Notes under the pieces: generated by a model
The model's input: only the letters and a program-made list of their open reading frames with translations
Told to the model about the DNA's origin: nothing
The model's database searches: none
Translations under genes and position numbers: made by a program
Assembly (NCBI RefSeq): GCF_030811555.1
Contig: NZ_JAUSQZ010000001.1
Coordinates: 3,283,241-3,347,240, forward strand
Direction of reading: 5' to 3'
Origin: Kineosporia succinea
GTDB lineage: Bacteria > Actinomycetota > Actinomycetes > Actinomycetales > Kineosporiaceae
Length of the DNA: 64,000 nt
Shown: in pieces, positions 46,577 through 54,947 of the stretch
Numbering within the stretch: the stretch's first letter is position 1
How the letters are laid out: the number at the start of each line of letters is the position of its first letter

Positions 46577-46603
46577 CGGACGGGCCGGGTGAGGGCCCGT
46601 CCG
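46577..46603 (+). terminator. Terminator after murB
   Basis: A perfect 10-bp stem CGGACGGGCC/GGCCCGTCCG with a 7-nt loop, 13 nt after the stop. There is no T tract. Confidence 0.65.
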
Positions 46604-46649
46604 GCGGGACCTGGCCCGGGCACCCCCGGGAACCTGGCAAACTCTGTTC

Positions 46650-47675
46650 ATGGAGCGCCCGGTCACCACTCTTCCCAAGGCCCATCTGCACCTGCACTTC
46701 ACCGGCTCGATGCGGCCGGCGACGCTGGAGGAGATGGCGGCCAAGCACCGGATCCGGCTGCCCGAGACCCTGCGTGAGCACCACCTCCTGCGCCTGACCC
46801 CCGATGAGCGGGGCTGGTTCCGCTTCCAGCGTCTGTACGACGCGGCCCGCGCCTGCGTGCGCGACGCCGACGACATGCGGCGCCTGGTGATCGAGGCCGC
46901 GGAAGACGACGCCGCCGAGGGCTCGCGCTGGCTGGAGATGCAGGTCGACCCCACCTCGTACGCCCCGCACGTGGGCGGGATCACGCCGGCCCTGGAGATA
47001 GTGCTCGACGCGGCCCGGGAGGCCACGGAGACCACCGGCTGCCAGGTCGCGATCGTGGTGGCGGCCAGCCGCATGCGGCATCCGCTCGACGCGCGGATCC
47101 TGGCCCGGCTGGCCGCCCGCTACGCCGGTGAGGGCCCGGGCACGGTGGTCGGCTTCGGCCTGAGCAACGACGAGCGGCGCGGCGACACCGAGGAGTTCGC
47201 CGGTGCGTTCCGGATCGCGCGCAACGCCGGTCTGGCCAGCCTGCCCCACAGCGGCGAGCTGCGCGGCCCCGACCACGTGGCGGTCACGCTCGACACCCTG
47301 CACCCCGACCGGCTGGGCCACGGGGTGCGCTCGGCCGAGGATCCCGAGGTGCTGGCCCGGGTGATCGACGCCGGCGTCGCGCTCGAGGTGTGCCCGGCCT
47401 CGAACGTGGCCCTCGGGGTGTACCCGACGCTGGGGGAGGTGCCGCTGCGCACGCTGGTGGACGCGGGGGCGCGGCTCGCGCTCGGCGCGGACGACCCGCT
47501 GTTGTTCGGCCCGCGCCTGGCCGCGCAGTACGAGGCGGCTCGCGAGGTGCACGGCATGGACGATGCCGGTCTGCAGCATCTCGCGGCCTCGTCGATCGAG
47601 GCGTCGCGGGCCCCCGACGACGTGAAGAAGAAGCTGCTGGCCGACGTGGAGGCCTGGGCCCCGGCGAACGGGTGA
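46650..47675 (+). CDS. Adenosine deaminase family protein
   Basis: A 341-aa metal-dependent deaminase of the ADA family (adenosine to inosine, or a related purine). Metal ligands His14 and His16 sit in HLHLHFTGS. SLPHSGEL, LGHGVRSAED, LEVCPASNVALG and LGADDPLLFG follow in order. The usual LDG/LEG after HxH is FTG here, so the substrate-contacting acidic residue is missing at that position. It ends in a long terminator hairpin that begins in the stop codon. Confidence 0.9.
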   Translation: MERPVTTLPKAHLHLHFTGSMRPATLEEMAAKHRIRLPETLREHHLLRLTPDERGWFRFQRLYDAARACVRDADDMRRLVIEAAEDDAAEGSRWLEMQVDPTSYAPHVGGITPALEIVLDAAREATETTGCQVAIVVAASRMRHPLDARILARLAARYAGEGPGTVVGFGLSNDERRGDTEEFAGAFRIARNAGLASLPHSGELRGPDHVAVTLDTLHPDRLGHGVRSAEDPEVLARVIDAGVALEVCPASNVALGVYPTLGEVPLRTLVDAGARLALGADDPLLFGPRLAAQYEAAREVHGMDDAGLQHLAASSIEASRAPDDVKKKLLADVEAWAPANG

Positions 47676-47712
47676 GGGCGTGGCTCCGGCGGCGAACCCG
47701 GAGCCACGCCCT
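47675..47712 (+). terminator. Terminator after the adenosine deaminase gene
   Basis: A perfect 15-bp stem (AGGGCGTGGCTCCGG/CCGGAGCCACGCCCT) with an 8-nt loop, beginning at the last base of the stop codon. Confidence 0.8.
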
Positions 47713-47724
47713 GGATGAGCCCGA

Positions 47725-47757
47725 TCAGTGCCCCGCTCCCTCAAGCGGGGACACTGA
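47725..47757 (-). terminator. Second hairpin, likely terminator of the leftward small membrane gene
   Basis: TCAGTG-CCCCGCT pairs with AGCGGGG-(A)-CACTGA around loop CCCTCA, with one bulged base. Another hairpin, GCCGCGC/GCGCGGC, lies at 47764-47785. GCCTGAC/GTCAGGC (47798-47851) encloses GGACAG/CTGTCC. The gap between the convergent genes (47713-47896) is thus densely structured and gene-free. Confidence 0.5.
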
Positions 47758-47896
47758 CCAGACGCCGCGCCTCTCGGAGCGCGGCTCCGGACTCGGTGGG
47801 CCTGACGGGGGACAGGCTCTGTCCGATCCGGAAGTGTGTAGGGTCAGGCGTTTTCGCCTCTGGTGCGTTCTGGTGCGGTGCGGGTGCCGGAGCGGT

Positions 47897-48178
47897 TCAG
47901 CTCGGCACGCCGGCGGTGGCGATGATGAACGAGACGACGGCCACGGCCAGCACCGTCATCGTCACACCGAACATGATCGTCTTCATCAGGAACTTGAACG
48001 GGTTCTGCAGGATCACCACGAACGGCTGCTGGAACCGGCTGACCACGTTGACCACGGCCAGCACGACCGCGCAGACCAGGACGATGACGAGCAGTACGCC
48101 ACCCTGCCCTCCGTCGCTGCCCCCCGAGGCGACCAAGGTGTTGAAAGTTGCTCCGTTGCCTGCGATTGAGCCGGTCAC
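47897..48178 (-). CDS. Small two-helix membrane protein of unknown function
   Basis: A 93-aa protein with a Gly/Ser/Asn-rich N-terminus (about 25 residues) and two long transmembrane segments (about 28-47 and 66-90), separated by a short loop VSRFQQPFVVILQNPFKFL that is basic and aromatic. GTG 48178 is preceded by an excellent GGGAGGGG six bases upstream. I do not recognise a family. The size and topology fit a small membrane regulator, pore or transporter subunit, but nothing visible distinguishes these. It is divergent from the HTH gene at 48.7 kb across a palindrome-rich region. Confidence 0.65.
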   Translation of the reverse strand: MTGSIAGNGATFNTLVASGGSDGGQGGVLLVIVLVCAVVLAVVNVVSRFQQPFVVILQNPFKFLMKTIMFGVTMTVLAVAVVSFIIATAGVPS

Positions 48179-48739
48179 TGGGTTCCCCTCCCTGGTGCGA
48201 CCGAGCAGTTGCGGGTCGCGGGGCGACCGCTGATTCCGCGGGGTCCAGAGGCGTTGAAGGACCTGCGGGTCCGTCAGTCCTCGTCGCTGAAGAGGGCGGC
48301 GGGGTGACTGGTGTTCAGCTGAAAAGCACTTGATCTCAGTGTGACCACACTGAAGCCTCAGGGCAACCCGTTTCAGGTACTTATTCGGCTCAATAAATGA
48401 AATTTCAGTGCCATTCAGCCCTGCCGACCCGGGTTCGGCTGATCCCGCTGTCGTGACCACTGATCACCACTGATCGCAACGGCCGGTGACCGGTGATCCC
48501 CTGCAACGTTGTCAGTTTCGAGCAAACAATGACATCAATTAGTGTCAATGAAATTGGTTTCCGTCACCTGTCGACCGCTATTCTTCCCCCGCCGGTGCGG
48601 TTGCCGGTACGGGCATGAAGAGTGCAGGACACGCGCGGTTTCAATTCTGCTCAAGCTCTCCCCGGCTGAAGGCCTTCAGTGGTTAACTTGATGAGTCGGC
48701 GTGGGCTGTAGTTCCAGCGGACTTCAGTGAAGCGGGGGT
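48179..48739. other. Divergent gene-free region, AT-rich and palindrome-rich
   Basis: About 560 bp between two divergent genes with no convincing gene. It contains an 18-bp perfect palindrome (48336-48353), a TGAAATTTCA palindrome near 48402, a direct repeat ACCACTGATC twice (48457-48476) and TGACA...TGTCA (48530-48547). The stretch 48355-48570 is clearly less GC-rich than the surroundings. Confidence 0.6.
48336..48353. promoter_or_regulatory. 18-bp palindrome, candidate operator
   Basis: TCAGTGTG and CACACTGA are separated by AC: 8-bp perfect arms, well suited to a dimeric HTH regulator. It lies between the divergent small membrane protein gene and the HTH-domain gene, either of which it could control. 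Confidence 0.45.
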
Positions 48740-49948
48740 GTGTGGGAATTGGCTGAGGTAGCGAACACCCGACTGGGCAACCGGTTGAGAGCTCTGCGGC
48801 AGCACCACTTCGGCCAGCCCGTCACCCAGCGCCAGTTGTCCGGCGCGCTGCGGCTGAGCGGTGCCCTGATCAGTTCCTGGGAGAGCGGCGCGGCCATTCC
48901 GCCCGAGGAGCGGCTGGGCGGATACGCGCGGTTCTTCTGCACCCAGCGTTCGATCGAGAGCGACCCGGCCCGCCTGGTGGCGGAGTCCGACCTGTCTCCC
49001 GACGAGGAGTACCAGCGGGAAAGGCTTTTCGAAGACCTGCGGCTGCTGCGCAACGAGGTGCTCGACGAGCCCAACGCCGACGACTTCGACCGCGAGACCG
49101 GTGCCCTCGGGGGGCGTTTTCTCTACTACCCCGACGGGCAGCCCATCACCATCCTCTGCACCCCGCTGAGTGCCCGTCAGCTCGGTTACACCGACGAGGC
49201 CGCCCACGCCGCCCAACTGCTTCCCGCGGTGCAGTACACGACCAACCAGCACCACCCCAACTTCGTGCGCAACCTCGGCAACGCCGACATCGATGCCCTG
49301 ATCGAGCTGGTCGGCCACGTGCGGGCGGAGAACCCGACCGCAGACGTCCAGTGGATGACGTACGACCGCGTCAGTTCCGCCGACCAGTTCACCGGCCACC
49401 TCATCCTGCTCGGTGGGGTGGACGAGAACATCGAGGCGGTCCCGGCCGGCTCGGTCAACGTGCTCGAGGTGCTGCGCGACCGGCTCGACATCCCGATCCG
49501 GATGACCTGGGACGAAGACGGGATCGAGTTCGACGGTGAGGTGCGGGTGCTGCTCGACGGAGACGGCGTGCCCACGTCCGACCCGTCGAAGATCGCCGAC
49601 CACGAGGGGTTCCGGCCGGACTGGGTGCCCGGCCACGACGACTCGCGCAAACGGGCCTATCTCCGCGGTGTTCCACAGCTGATGTCCGACGTCGCGATCA
49701 TCCAGCGGTCGCGCAACCCGTTCAACCCCGGTGCCACCGCGACCCGGTTCGGCGGCATGTTCAGCCGCGGCACCTACGGCGCCGTGCGCGCCTTCACCGA
49801 CGCCCGGTTCCGGCAGCGCAACGAACTGTGGCTGGAGAACACCCTCGACCCCGAGGACTTCTGGATGCTGCTCAAGGTGCCGGTGATCGCCGGAACCACG
49901 ATGACGCCCGACCTGGGCCGCGCGTCTGCCCGCATCCGCACTTCCTGA
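48740..49948 (+). CDS. HTH (XRE-type) protein with uncharacterised C-terminal domain
   Basis: A 402-aa protein. The N-terminus (about 12-65) is a Cro/CI-type HTH (VTQRQLSGALRLSGALISSWESG). The remaining 300 residues are a soluble domain with FYYPDGQPITILCTPL-like opening (here LYYPDGQPITILC), GHLILLGGVDEN and NPFNPGATATRFGGM followed by SRGTYGAVRAFTD. I recall this layout from many actinobacterial HTH proteins without assigned function. GTG 48740 is used; TTG 48749 is an alternative. It precedes two paralogous GT-like genes on the same strand and may regulate or act with them. Confidence 0.75.
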   Translation: MWELAEVANTRLGNRLRALRQHHFGQPVTQRQLSGALRLSGALISSWESGAAIPPEERLGGYARFFCTQRSIESDPARLVAESDLSPDEEYQRERLFEDLRLLRNEVLDEPNADDFDRETGALGGRFLYYPDGQPITILCTPLSARQLGYTDEAAHAAQLLPAVQYTTNQHHPNFVRNLGNADIDALIELVGHVRAENPTADVQWMTYDRVSSADQFTGHLILLGGVDENIEAVPAGSVNVLEVLRDRLDIPIRMTWDEDGIEFDGEVRVLLDGDGVPTSDPSKIADHEGFRPDWVPGHDDSRKRAYLRGVPQLMSDVAIIQRSRNPFNPGATATRFGGMFSRGTYGAVRAFTDARFRQRNELWLENTLDPEDFWMLLKVPVIAGTTMTPDLGRASARIRTS

Positions 49949-50000
49949 TCTTTCTGCCCCGCGCCGGCGCCCGCCGGTCGCCATAGCCGAAAACCGGGTC

Positions 50001-51545
50001 ATGACCTCCATGCCTGCTGCGTCCGCACCGCGGACGCCCACTCAGCCGCGCGCGCACACCGTCGTCACCCCGGTCGCGCCGGTACCAGCCCAGTCCACCG
50101 AACCCGTAGAGCTCACCGGGCCCGTCCAGCTCCTTGAGCCGGCACCGCTCTCCGGGGCCGCACCGCTCATCGGGCCCGTCCGGCCCGCCGAGCCCGTCCG
50201 GCCCGCCGAGCCGGTGCGGAAGCCGTATCCGGAGCCGTATCCAGAACCCCAGCCGTTCCCGGAGACCCGCCCGGACACCGCCGCCGACTACCGGGCCAGC
50301 CACTGCGGTCTCCTGCGCGCCCTCGACGGCGCCGGCCGGCCGCCCCTGCCCCCACCCGGCAGCGCCCTCGAGGCCTACGGCCCGAGACTCGGCGACCGGC
50401 AGCCCGGCGGAGTGCGCCGGCGCGGCGGCATCGTGGTGCCGACCGGCCGCGACCTGCGCACCGGCAAGCCCGGTCTGACCTTCGCCGCCGAACTCGCCCG
50501 CGACCACGACTGCTACCTGGTGGTCGTGCTCAGCCGGGAGGCACACCGGGCCGACTTCCCCGCGGCGATCCACGAGATGCTGGGCGAGAGGCTGATTCTC
50601 GTCGAGCTCGACGAGGTGCACCCGTCGTGGTCGCCCGGTCTGGCCGGGTCCGGCGACCCGATCGGCGTCCTGCACCGCTCCAACGACGTCGGCCGCAAAC
50701 GCAACCTCGGCATCATGCTCGGGATGCGCATGGGCTGGGAGTTCCTGCTCTTCCTGGACGACGACATCTCCCCGCACGACAAGCCCGACACCCTCTCCGC
50801 CGAGAACCTCGCCCACGCCCTGAAGGTGATGCGGCTCGACGCCGAGCTCCAGGCCGTCGGCTGGCCGCTCGTCGGGTTCGACGACAACTCGGTGGTCGGC
50901 CACGCCCGGCCGCTCGCCGGGCTGCCGCAGGACATCTTCATCTCCAGCGGCGCCCTCCTGCTGCGCTGCTCGACGCTGATGGCCTTCTTCCCCGAGAACG
51001 TCTACAACGAAGACTGGCTGCTGTTCCTCATGCTGCTGGCCTGCTCCCCGAACTACCAGAGGGCGCTCGCGGCCGGCGGTCCGGTGCAGCAGCTCGAGTA
51101 CGACGCGTTCTGCCCGGTGCGGGCCCGTTCCGAGGAGGTCGGGGAGATCCTCGGCGAGGGCCTGATGAACCTGGTGGAAGACCACGGCCCGGGCTTCGTC
51201 AACCTGATGAGCGGCCGGTACTGGAAGCGGGTCAAGGCCGGGCGTCGCTCACTGTTGCGGCGCATCGTCGTCGGGGTCGCCGGGAAGCCGGTGTTCTGGG
51301 CGGCGAACGAGCCCGCACCCACGACCGACCGCGTGGTCGTGTGCATGAACACTGCACTCCAGACGCACGGGGAAATCTCCCCCTCCGCGCTCGCCCGCTA
51401 CACCCGGACCTGGTGGCGCGATCGCGAGGTCTGGCAGAAGGTGCTGGTCAGGCTGCAGAACGAGGCTCACGACGAAACCCCCGAGGCACGGATCGCCGAC
51501 CTACTCACGAGTCCCCGGGCCGTCGGGCCCGGCGCGGCGATCTGA
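50001..51545 (+). CDS. GT-A-like glycosyltransferase-type protein with Pro-rich N-terminus
   Basis: A 514-aa soluble protein. Residues 1-95 are disordered and Pro-rich with short repeats (PVRPAEPVRPAEP, PYPEPYPEP). The core (about 140-440) has a nucleotide-sugar-transferase-like plan: GIVVPTGRD at the first strand, GRKRNLGIML, the metal-binding-type triad LLFLDDDI (Asp253-Asp255) and VYNEDWLLF (336-339), which resembles the ED(W/Y) catalytic region of family 2 enzymes. No signal peptide or TM helix. Donor and acceptor are unknown, and the assignment rests on motifs only. It is clearly paralogous to the next gene. Confidence 0.6.
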   Translation: MTSMPAASAPRTPTQPRAHTVVTPVAPVPAQSTEPVELTGPVQLLEPAPLSGAAPLIGPVRPAEPVRPAEPVRKPYPEPYPEPQPFPETRPDTAADYRASHCGLLRALDGAGRPPLPPPGSALEAYGPRLGDRQPGGVRRRGGIVVPTGRDLRTGKPGLTFAAELARDHDCYLVVVLSREAHRADFPAAIHEMLGERLILVELDEVHPSWSPGLAGSGDPIGVLHRSNDVGRKRNLGIMLGMRMGWEFLLFLDDDISPHDKPDTLSAENLAHALKVMRLDAELQAVGWPLVGFDDNSVVGHARPLAGLPQDIFISSGALLLRCSTLMAFFPENVYNEDWLLFLMLLACSPNYQRALAAGGPVQQLEYDAFCPVRARSEEVGEILGEGLMNLVEDHGPGFVNLMSGRYWKRVKAGRRSLLRRIVVGVAGKPVFWAANEPAPTTDRVVVCMNTALQTHGEISPSALARYTRTWWRDREVWQKVLVRLQNEAHDETPEARIADLLTSPRAVGPGAAI

Positions 51546-51667
51546 GGGGGTTGCCGGGAATCGCCACTCCCCGTCAGCATCGGTAGCGGCTGAGGACGGG
51601 CGGTCCCGGCCTGGCAGCGGCCTTCACCCGCCACGCGCTGTCACTGCACGGGGAAAGGCGGGAACCT

Positions 51668-52999
51668 GTGCTGGACGGGGAGAAGCAAGAGATCGTCGCG
51701 CATCGGGCATCGCATGCGCATCTGGTGCGGGCGGACTGGCCGGAGGCCTTTCCGCCCTCGATCGACGCGGTGGTCGTACCGGCGAGCCGGCCGAGTTTCC
51801 GGCTGCGCCACGCGGTGCGGCTGGCCGAAGACCTGGGCGCTCCGCTGGTGGTGGCCTGCAGTGCCCGGGCGCGGGTGGGTGAGGTCGCCCGGGAGCTGGA
51901 GCGCTGGCAGGGCGTGGCTTTCACCGTGCCCGCCGAACCTCCGATCGCGGTGCGGCGCCTGCACACCCGGCAACTGGCGCTCGACGAGACCGAGGGTGAG
52001 ACCGGAGACGAGACAGGACATCACGGGTCACCGGCCGACCGGCTGATCCCGCTGGCCCGCTGGGAACTGCCGGGGGGATCGGCCGAGGAGGTCCCCGGGG
52101 CGGCCCTGCTCACCCGGCTGAGAACCGCGGAGGTGCGCAGCCGCACGCGTCCGTACCTCGACGTCTCGACCAAGCGCAACGTCGCGCTGCTCCTGGCCCG
52201 GCAGCTGGGCTGGCGCCGTCTGCTGTTTCTCGACGACGACATCCAGCCCCCTCCGGCCGCGGACATCCTGCGGGCCACGGCGGTGCTGGGGCCCGGCGGG
52301 GCGTCGATGGCGAGCTGGCCGGCCCAGGAGTTCCCCGACAACTCGGTGGTCTGTCACGCCCGGCGCGTGGTCGGCCTCGAGCAGGGCACCTTCCTGGCCG
52401 GGGGATGCCTGCTCGTGGATCTGACCCGGGCCCTGCCGTACTTCCCGGGCGTCTACAACGAAGACTGGCTGTTCTGCTGGGAGGCCGTGCGCGACCGGCG
52501 CATGGCCATGCCGGGCAACGTCGACCAGATCGCCTACAACCCGTTCGACCCGGCGCGGGCGGCGCGCGAGGAGTTCGGCGACGTGCTCGGGGAAGGGCTC
52601 TTCGCCCTGCTGCACCGTTCCCCCGAAGACGTCCTGCTCGGCCTGGTCGGGCAGGGGCCGGCGGCCGACCGCGACGGGCTGGTCGAGCCGGCCCGGCAGC
52701 CGGCCTACTGGAAGCAGGTGCTGGCCGGGCGGCGGGCGATGGTGGCCGAGGTCGCCGGGCGGTTGCAGGCCCGGGCCGGCTCCGACCCGGAGGCCGCGGT
52801 GCAGCTGCGCGCGGTGCGGGCGGGGCAGGAGCAGCTGCACCGGATCGGGGCGCACGAGCTCGCCGGGTTCGTGCGGCTGTGGCTCGAAGACCTCGGCACC
52901 TGGCGCTACGAGCTGGCCCAGCTGCACCGGCACACCACCTTCAAGGAGGCGTTCGGTCAGCTCGGCATCGACGAGTTCCAGCGGGTGGGCGTCAGCTGA
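51668..52999 (+). CDS. GT-A-like protein, paralogue of the preceding gene
   Basis: A 443-aa soluble protein sharing motif order with its upstream neighbour: VSTKRNVALLLA, LLFLDDDI (Asp189-Asp191), FPDNSVVCHARR, VYNEDWLF (264-267) and EEFGDVLGEGL. It lacks the Pro-rich N-terminus and has a different N-terminal 150 residues. GGCGGGAA precedes the GTG. Its 3' end overlaps the convergent response regulator gene by 8 nt. Both proteins keep the acidic triad and the NEDW motif, so both may be active, perhaps as a heteromeric pair. Confidence 0.6.
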   Translation: MLDGEKQEIVAHRASHAHLVRADWPEAFPPSIDAVVVPASRPSFRLRHAVRLAEDLGAPLVVACSARARVGEVARELERWQGVAFTVPAEPPIAVRRLHTRQLALDETEGETGDETGHHGSPADRLIPLARWELPGGSAEEVPGAALLTRLRTAEVRSRTRPYLDVSTKRNVALLLARQLGWRRLLFLDDDIQPPPAADILRATAVLGPGGASMASWPAQEFPDNSVVCHARRVVGLEQGTFLAGGCLLVDLTRALPYFPGVYNEDWLFCWEAVRDRRMAMPGNVDQIAYNPFDPARAAREEFGDVLGEGLFALLHRSPEDVLLGLVGQGPAADRDGLVEPARQPAYWKQVLAGRRAMVAEVAGRLQARAGSDPEAAVQLRAVRAGQEQLHRIGAHELAGFVRLWLEDLGTWRYELAQLHRHTTFKEAFGQLGIDEFQRVGVS

Positions 53000-53627
53000 G
53001 GCGGGTGGGCAGCAGCCCCTTCTCCATCGCGATCGTCACCGCGCGGGTCCGGTCGTCCACCCCGAGCTTCGCGAAAACCCGCAGCAGGTGGGTCTTCACC
53101 GTGGCCTCGCCGATGAACAGGGCCCGCCCGATCTCGGCGTTCGTCATCCCCTTCGCCACTGCCCGCAGCACCTCGACCTCACGCGGGGTGAGCGGGTTGG
53201 CGGGGGCCGGGGCACGCAGACGCGACACCAGTCTCGCGGCGACGGGCGGGGCCAGCACGGTCTCGCCCCGGGCCGCCGCCCGCACGGCGTCGACGAGCAC
53301 CGGGCGGGGCACGTCCTTCAGCAGGTAGCCGGTGGCCCCGGCCTCCACCGCGTGCACGATGTCGTCGTCGGTGTCGTACGTGGTCAGCACCAGCACCCGG
53401 GTGCCCTGCAGACCCGCGGTGATCGCCCGGGTGGCCCCGACGCCGTCGAGGCCGGGCATGCGCAGGTCCATCAGCACCACGTCGGGCCGCAGGGTCGTGG
53501 CTCGCGCGACGGCCTCGTGACCGTCCCCGGCCTCGCCCACGACCTCCATGTCGGGCTCGACGTCGAGCAGCCCGGCCAGGCCGGCGCGCACGATCGGGTG
53601 GTCGTCCGCGACCAGGATCCGGATCAC
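52992..53627 (-). CDS. NarL/LuxR-type response regulator
   Basis: A 211-aa two-component response regulator: receiver domain (1-120) with Asp8-Asp9, phospho-acceptor Asp54 (VVLMDLRMPG) and Lys near 104, and a LuxR-type HTH (about 145-205, LTPREVEVLRAVAKGMTNAEI). GTG 53627 is taken as start because the receiver begins there. It is the last gene of an ATPase, permease, kinase, regulator operon and probably controls that exporter. Confidence 0.92.
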   Translation of the reverse strand: MIRILVADDHPIVRAGLAGLLDVEPDMEVVGEAGDGHEAVARATTLRPDVVLMDLRMPGLDGVGATRAITAGLQGTRVLVLTTYDTDDDIVHAVEAGATGYLLKDVPRPVLVDAVRAAARGETVLAPPVAARLVSRLRAPAPANPLTPREVEVLRAVAKGMTNAEIGRALFIGEATVKTHLLRVFAKLGVDDRTRAVTIAMEKGLLPTRLS

Positions 53628-53741
53628 GGGTCTCAGTCCCTCCGTCAGAGCGAGAAGCATGTCGTCACGGCCGAATTGAGGACGCCCCGGTCGCCCGGGC
53701 CTCCCGGGTCGGGTGAGCCGGTGGTCACCGGACGCCGGTGA

Positions 53742-54947
53742 TCAGGCACGGGCCGGCCTCGGTACCCGCACCCGGATGCTCGTCCCCTGCCCGGGCGCGG
53801 TGACCACGTCGAGCCGGCCTCCGCCGGCGCGGGCCCGGTCGCGCATCCCGGTGAGGCCGTACCCCGCCGGGGCCGACGCGTCCTCCATCTCGAAACCCTG
53901 ACCGTCGTCGCGAACCTCGACCCACGCGTCCTGCGGGGTGCTGCCGAGCCGCACCGTCACCGAACCGGCGCCCGAGTGCCGCCGCACGTTGGCCAGCCCC
54001 TCCTGCACGGCCCGTAGCAGCACCACCTCGAGATCACGCGTCAGGCCGGACAGGTCACCACTCACCTCGGCCTCGGCGGCGATCCCGGTCTCGGCCCCGA
54101 ACCGCCCCACCAGGCGGCGCACCGCATCGGCCAGGGTGGTGCCGTCGAGCGCGACCGGGGCGAACGCCGCGACCAGGGCCCGGGCCTCGCCGAGGTTGTC
54201 GCGGGCCACGTCCTCGATCGTGGTGAGCCGCTCGTCGAGCCGCGAGACGTCCGTCCCACCGGGCGATTCCAGCGACGCCCGGGCCACCTGGGCGAGCATC
54301 ACGATGCTGGTCCAGCCCTGGGCCAGCGTGTCGTGGACCTCCCGGGCCAGGCGCTCGCGTTCGGCCTGCACCCCCTGCGCGTGATGGGCCCGGCCCAGCT
54401 CCGCACGGGTCTGCTCGAGCTGGGCGATGAGCTGCGAGCGCTCGGCCGACTGGTCGATGATGCCCTGCGTCCACAACCCCATCAGGGCCGAGAACCCGGT
54501 GCTCAGAACCATGATCGGCAGCGTGTGCCCGGCGTTCTCGGCGTCCCAGCCCCCGCCGGTCATCAGGCCCAGCGTGCCCGCGACCCCGAGCGAGACGGTC
54601 AGCACCAGCGCGCTCTGGTTGCGCGGGGCGAACAGCCAGATCTGTGGGAACACGATGCAGAAGAGCAGCGCCAGCGACGGGTCGGCGGCGCACGCCACCC
54701 CGGTCGCCGCCACGGCGATCACCAGGTAGGCGGTCTCCGCCCGGCCGCTGCCCGGCACGTGCGAGTCGGGCCGCAGCGCGAGCAGGGCCAGGGCGATCAC
54801 CCCGATGCAGGCCAGCGCGAGGGTGCGGGCCGGACCGGTCATGTCCGAGGCGGTCGCCAGCCGGATCGCCGCCACCGCCATGAAGATCCAGAAGGCGGCG
54901 CCCCAGGCCCGCGCGAACCGGTCCCAGACGTGCGGCCCGCCCGTCAC
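53742..54947 (-). CDS. Sensor histidine kinase (HisKA_3 / NarL-family)
   Basis: A 401-aa kinase with five or six N-terminal helices (about 15-160) and almost no extracytoplasmic sensor, a coiled coil, a HisKA_3 phosphoacceptor His205 (RLAREVHDTLAQGW), and a HATPase_c domain (VVLLRAVQEGLANVRRHS, DDGQGF, GYGLTGMRDRA). The intramembrane-sensing layout fits kinases controlling ABC exporters for antibiotic or envelope stress. GTG 54947 overlaps the permease stop (GTGA). A palindromic hairpin lies between it and the regulator gene (53722-53744). Confidence 0.9.
   Translation of the reverse strand: MTGGPHVWDRFARAWGAAFWIFMAVAAIRLATASDMTGPARTLALACIGVIALALLALRPDSHVPGSGRAETAYLVIAVAATGVACAADPSLALLFCIVFPQIWLFAPRNQSALVLTVSLGVAGTLGLMTGGGWDAENAGHTLPIMVLSTGFSALMGLWTQGIIDQSAERSQLIAQLEQTRAELGRAHHAQGVQAERERLAREVHDTLAQGWTSIVMLAQVARASLESPGGTDVSRLDERLTTIEDVARDNLGEARALVAAFAPVALDGTTLADAVRRLVGRFGAETGIAAEAEVSGDLSGLTRDLEVVLLRAVQEGLANVRRHSGAGSVTVRLGSTPQDAWVEVRDDGQGFEMEDASAPAGYGLTGMRDRARAGGGRLDVVTAPGQGTSIRVRVPRPARA

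Noticed and set aside
48176-48330. Possible ydaO-type cyclic di-AMP riboswitch upstream of the 93-aa membrane protein (GGGGAACCC near the start codon)
   Set aside because: The downstream conserved blocks expected after GGGGAACCC in that riboswitch are absent, since coding sequence starts immediately. The motif is more simply a strong ribosome binding site.
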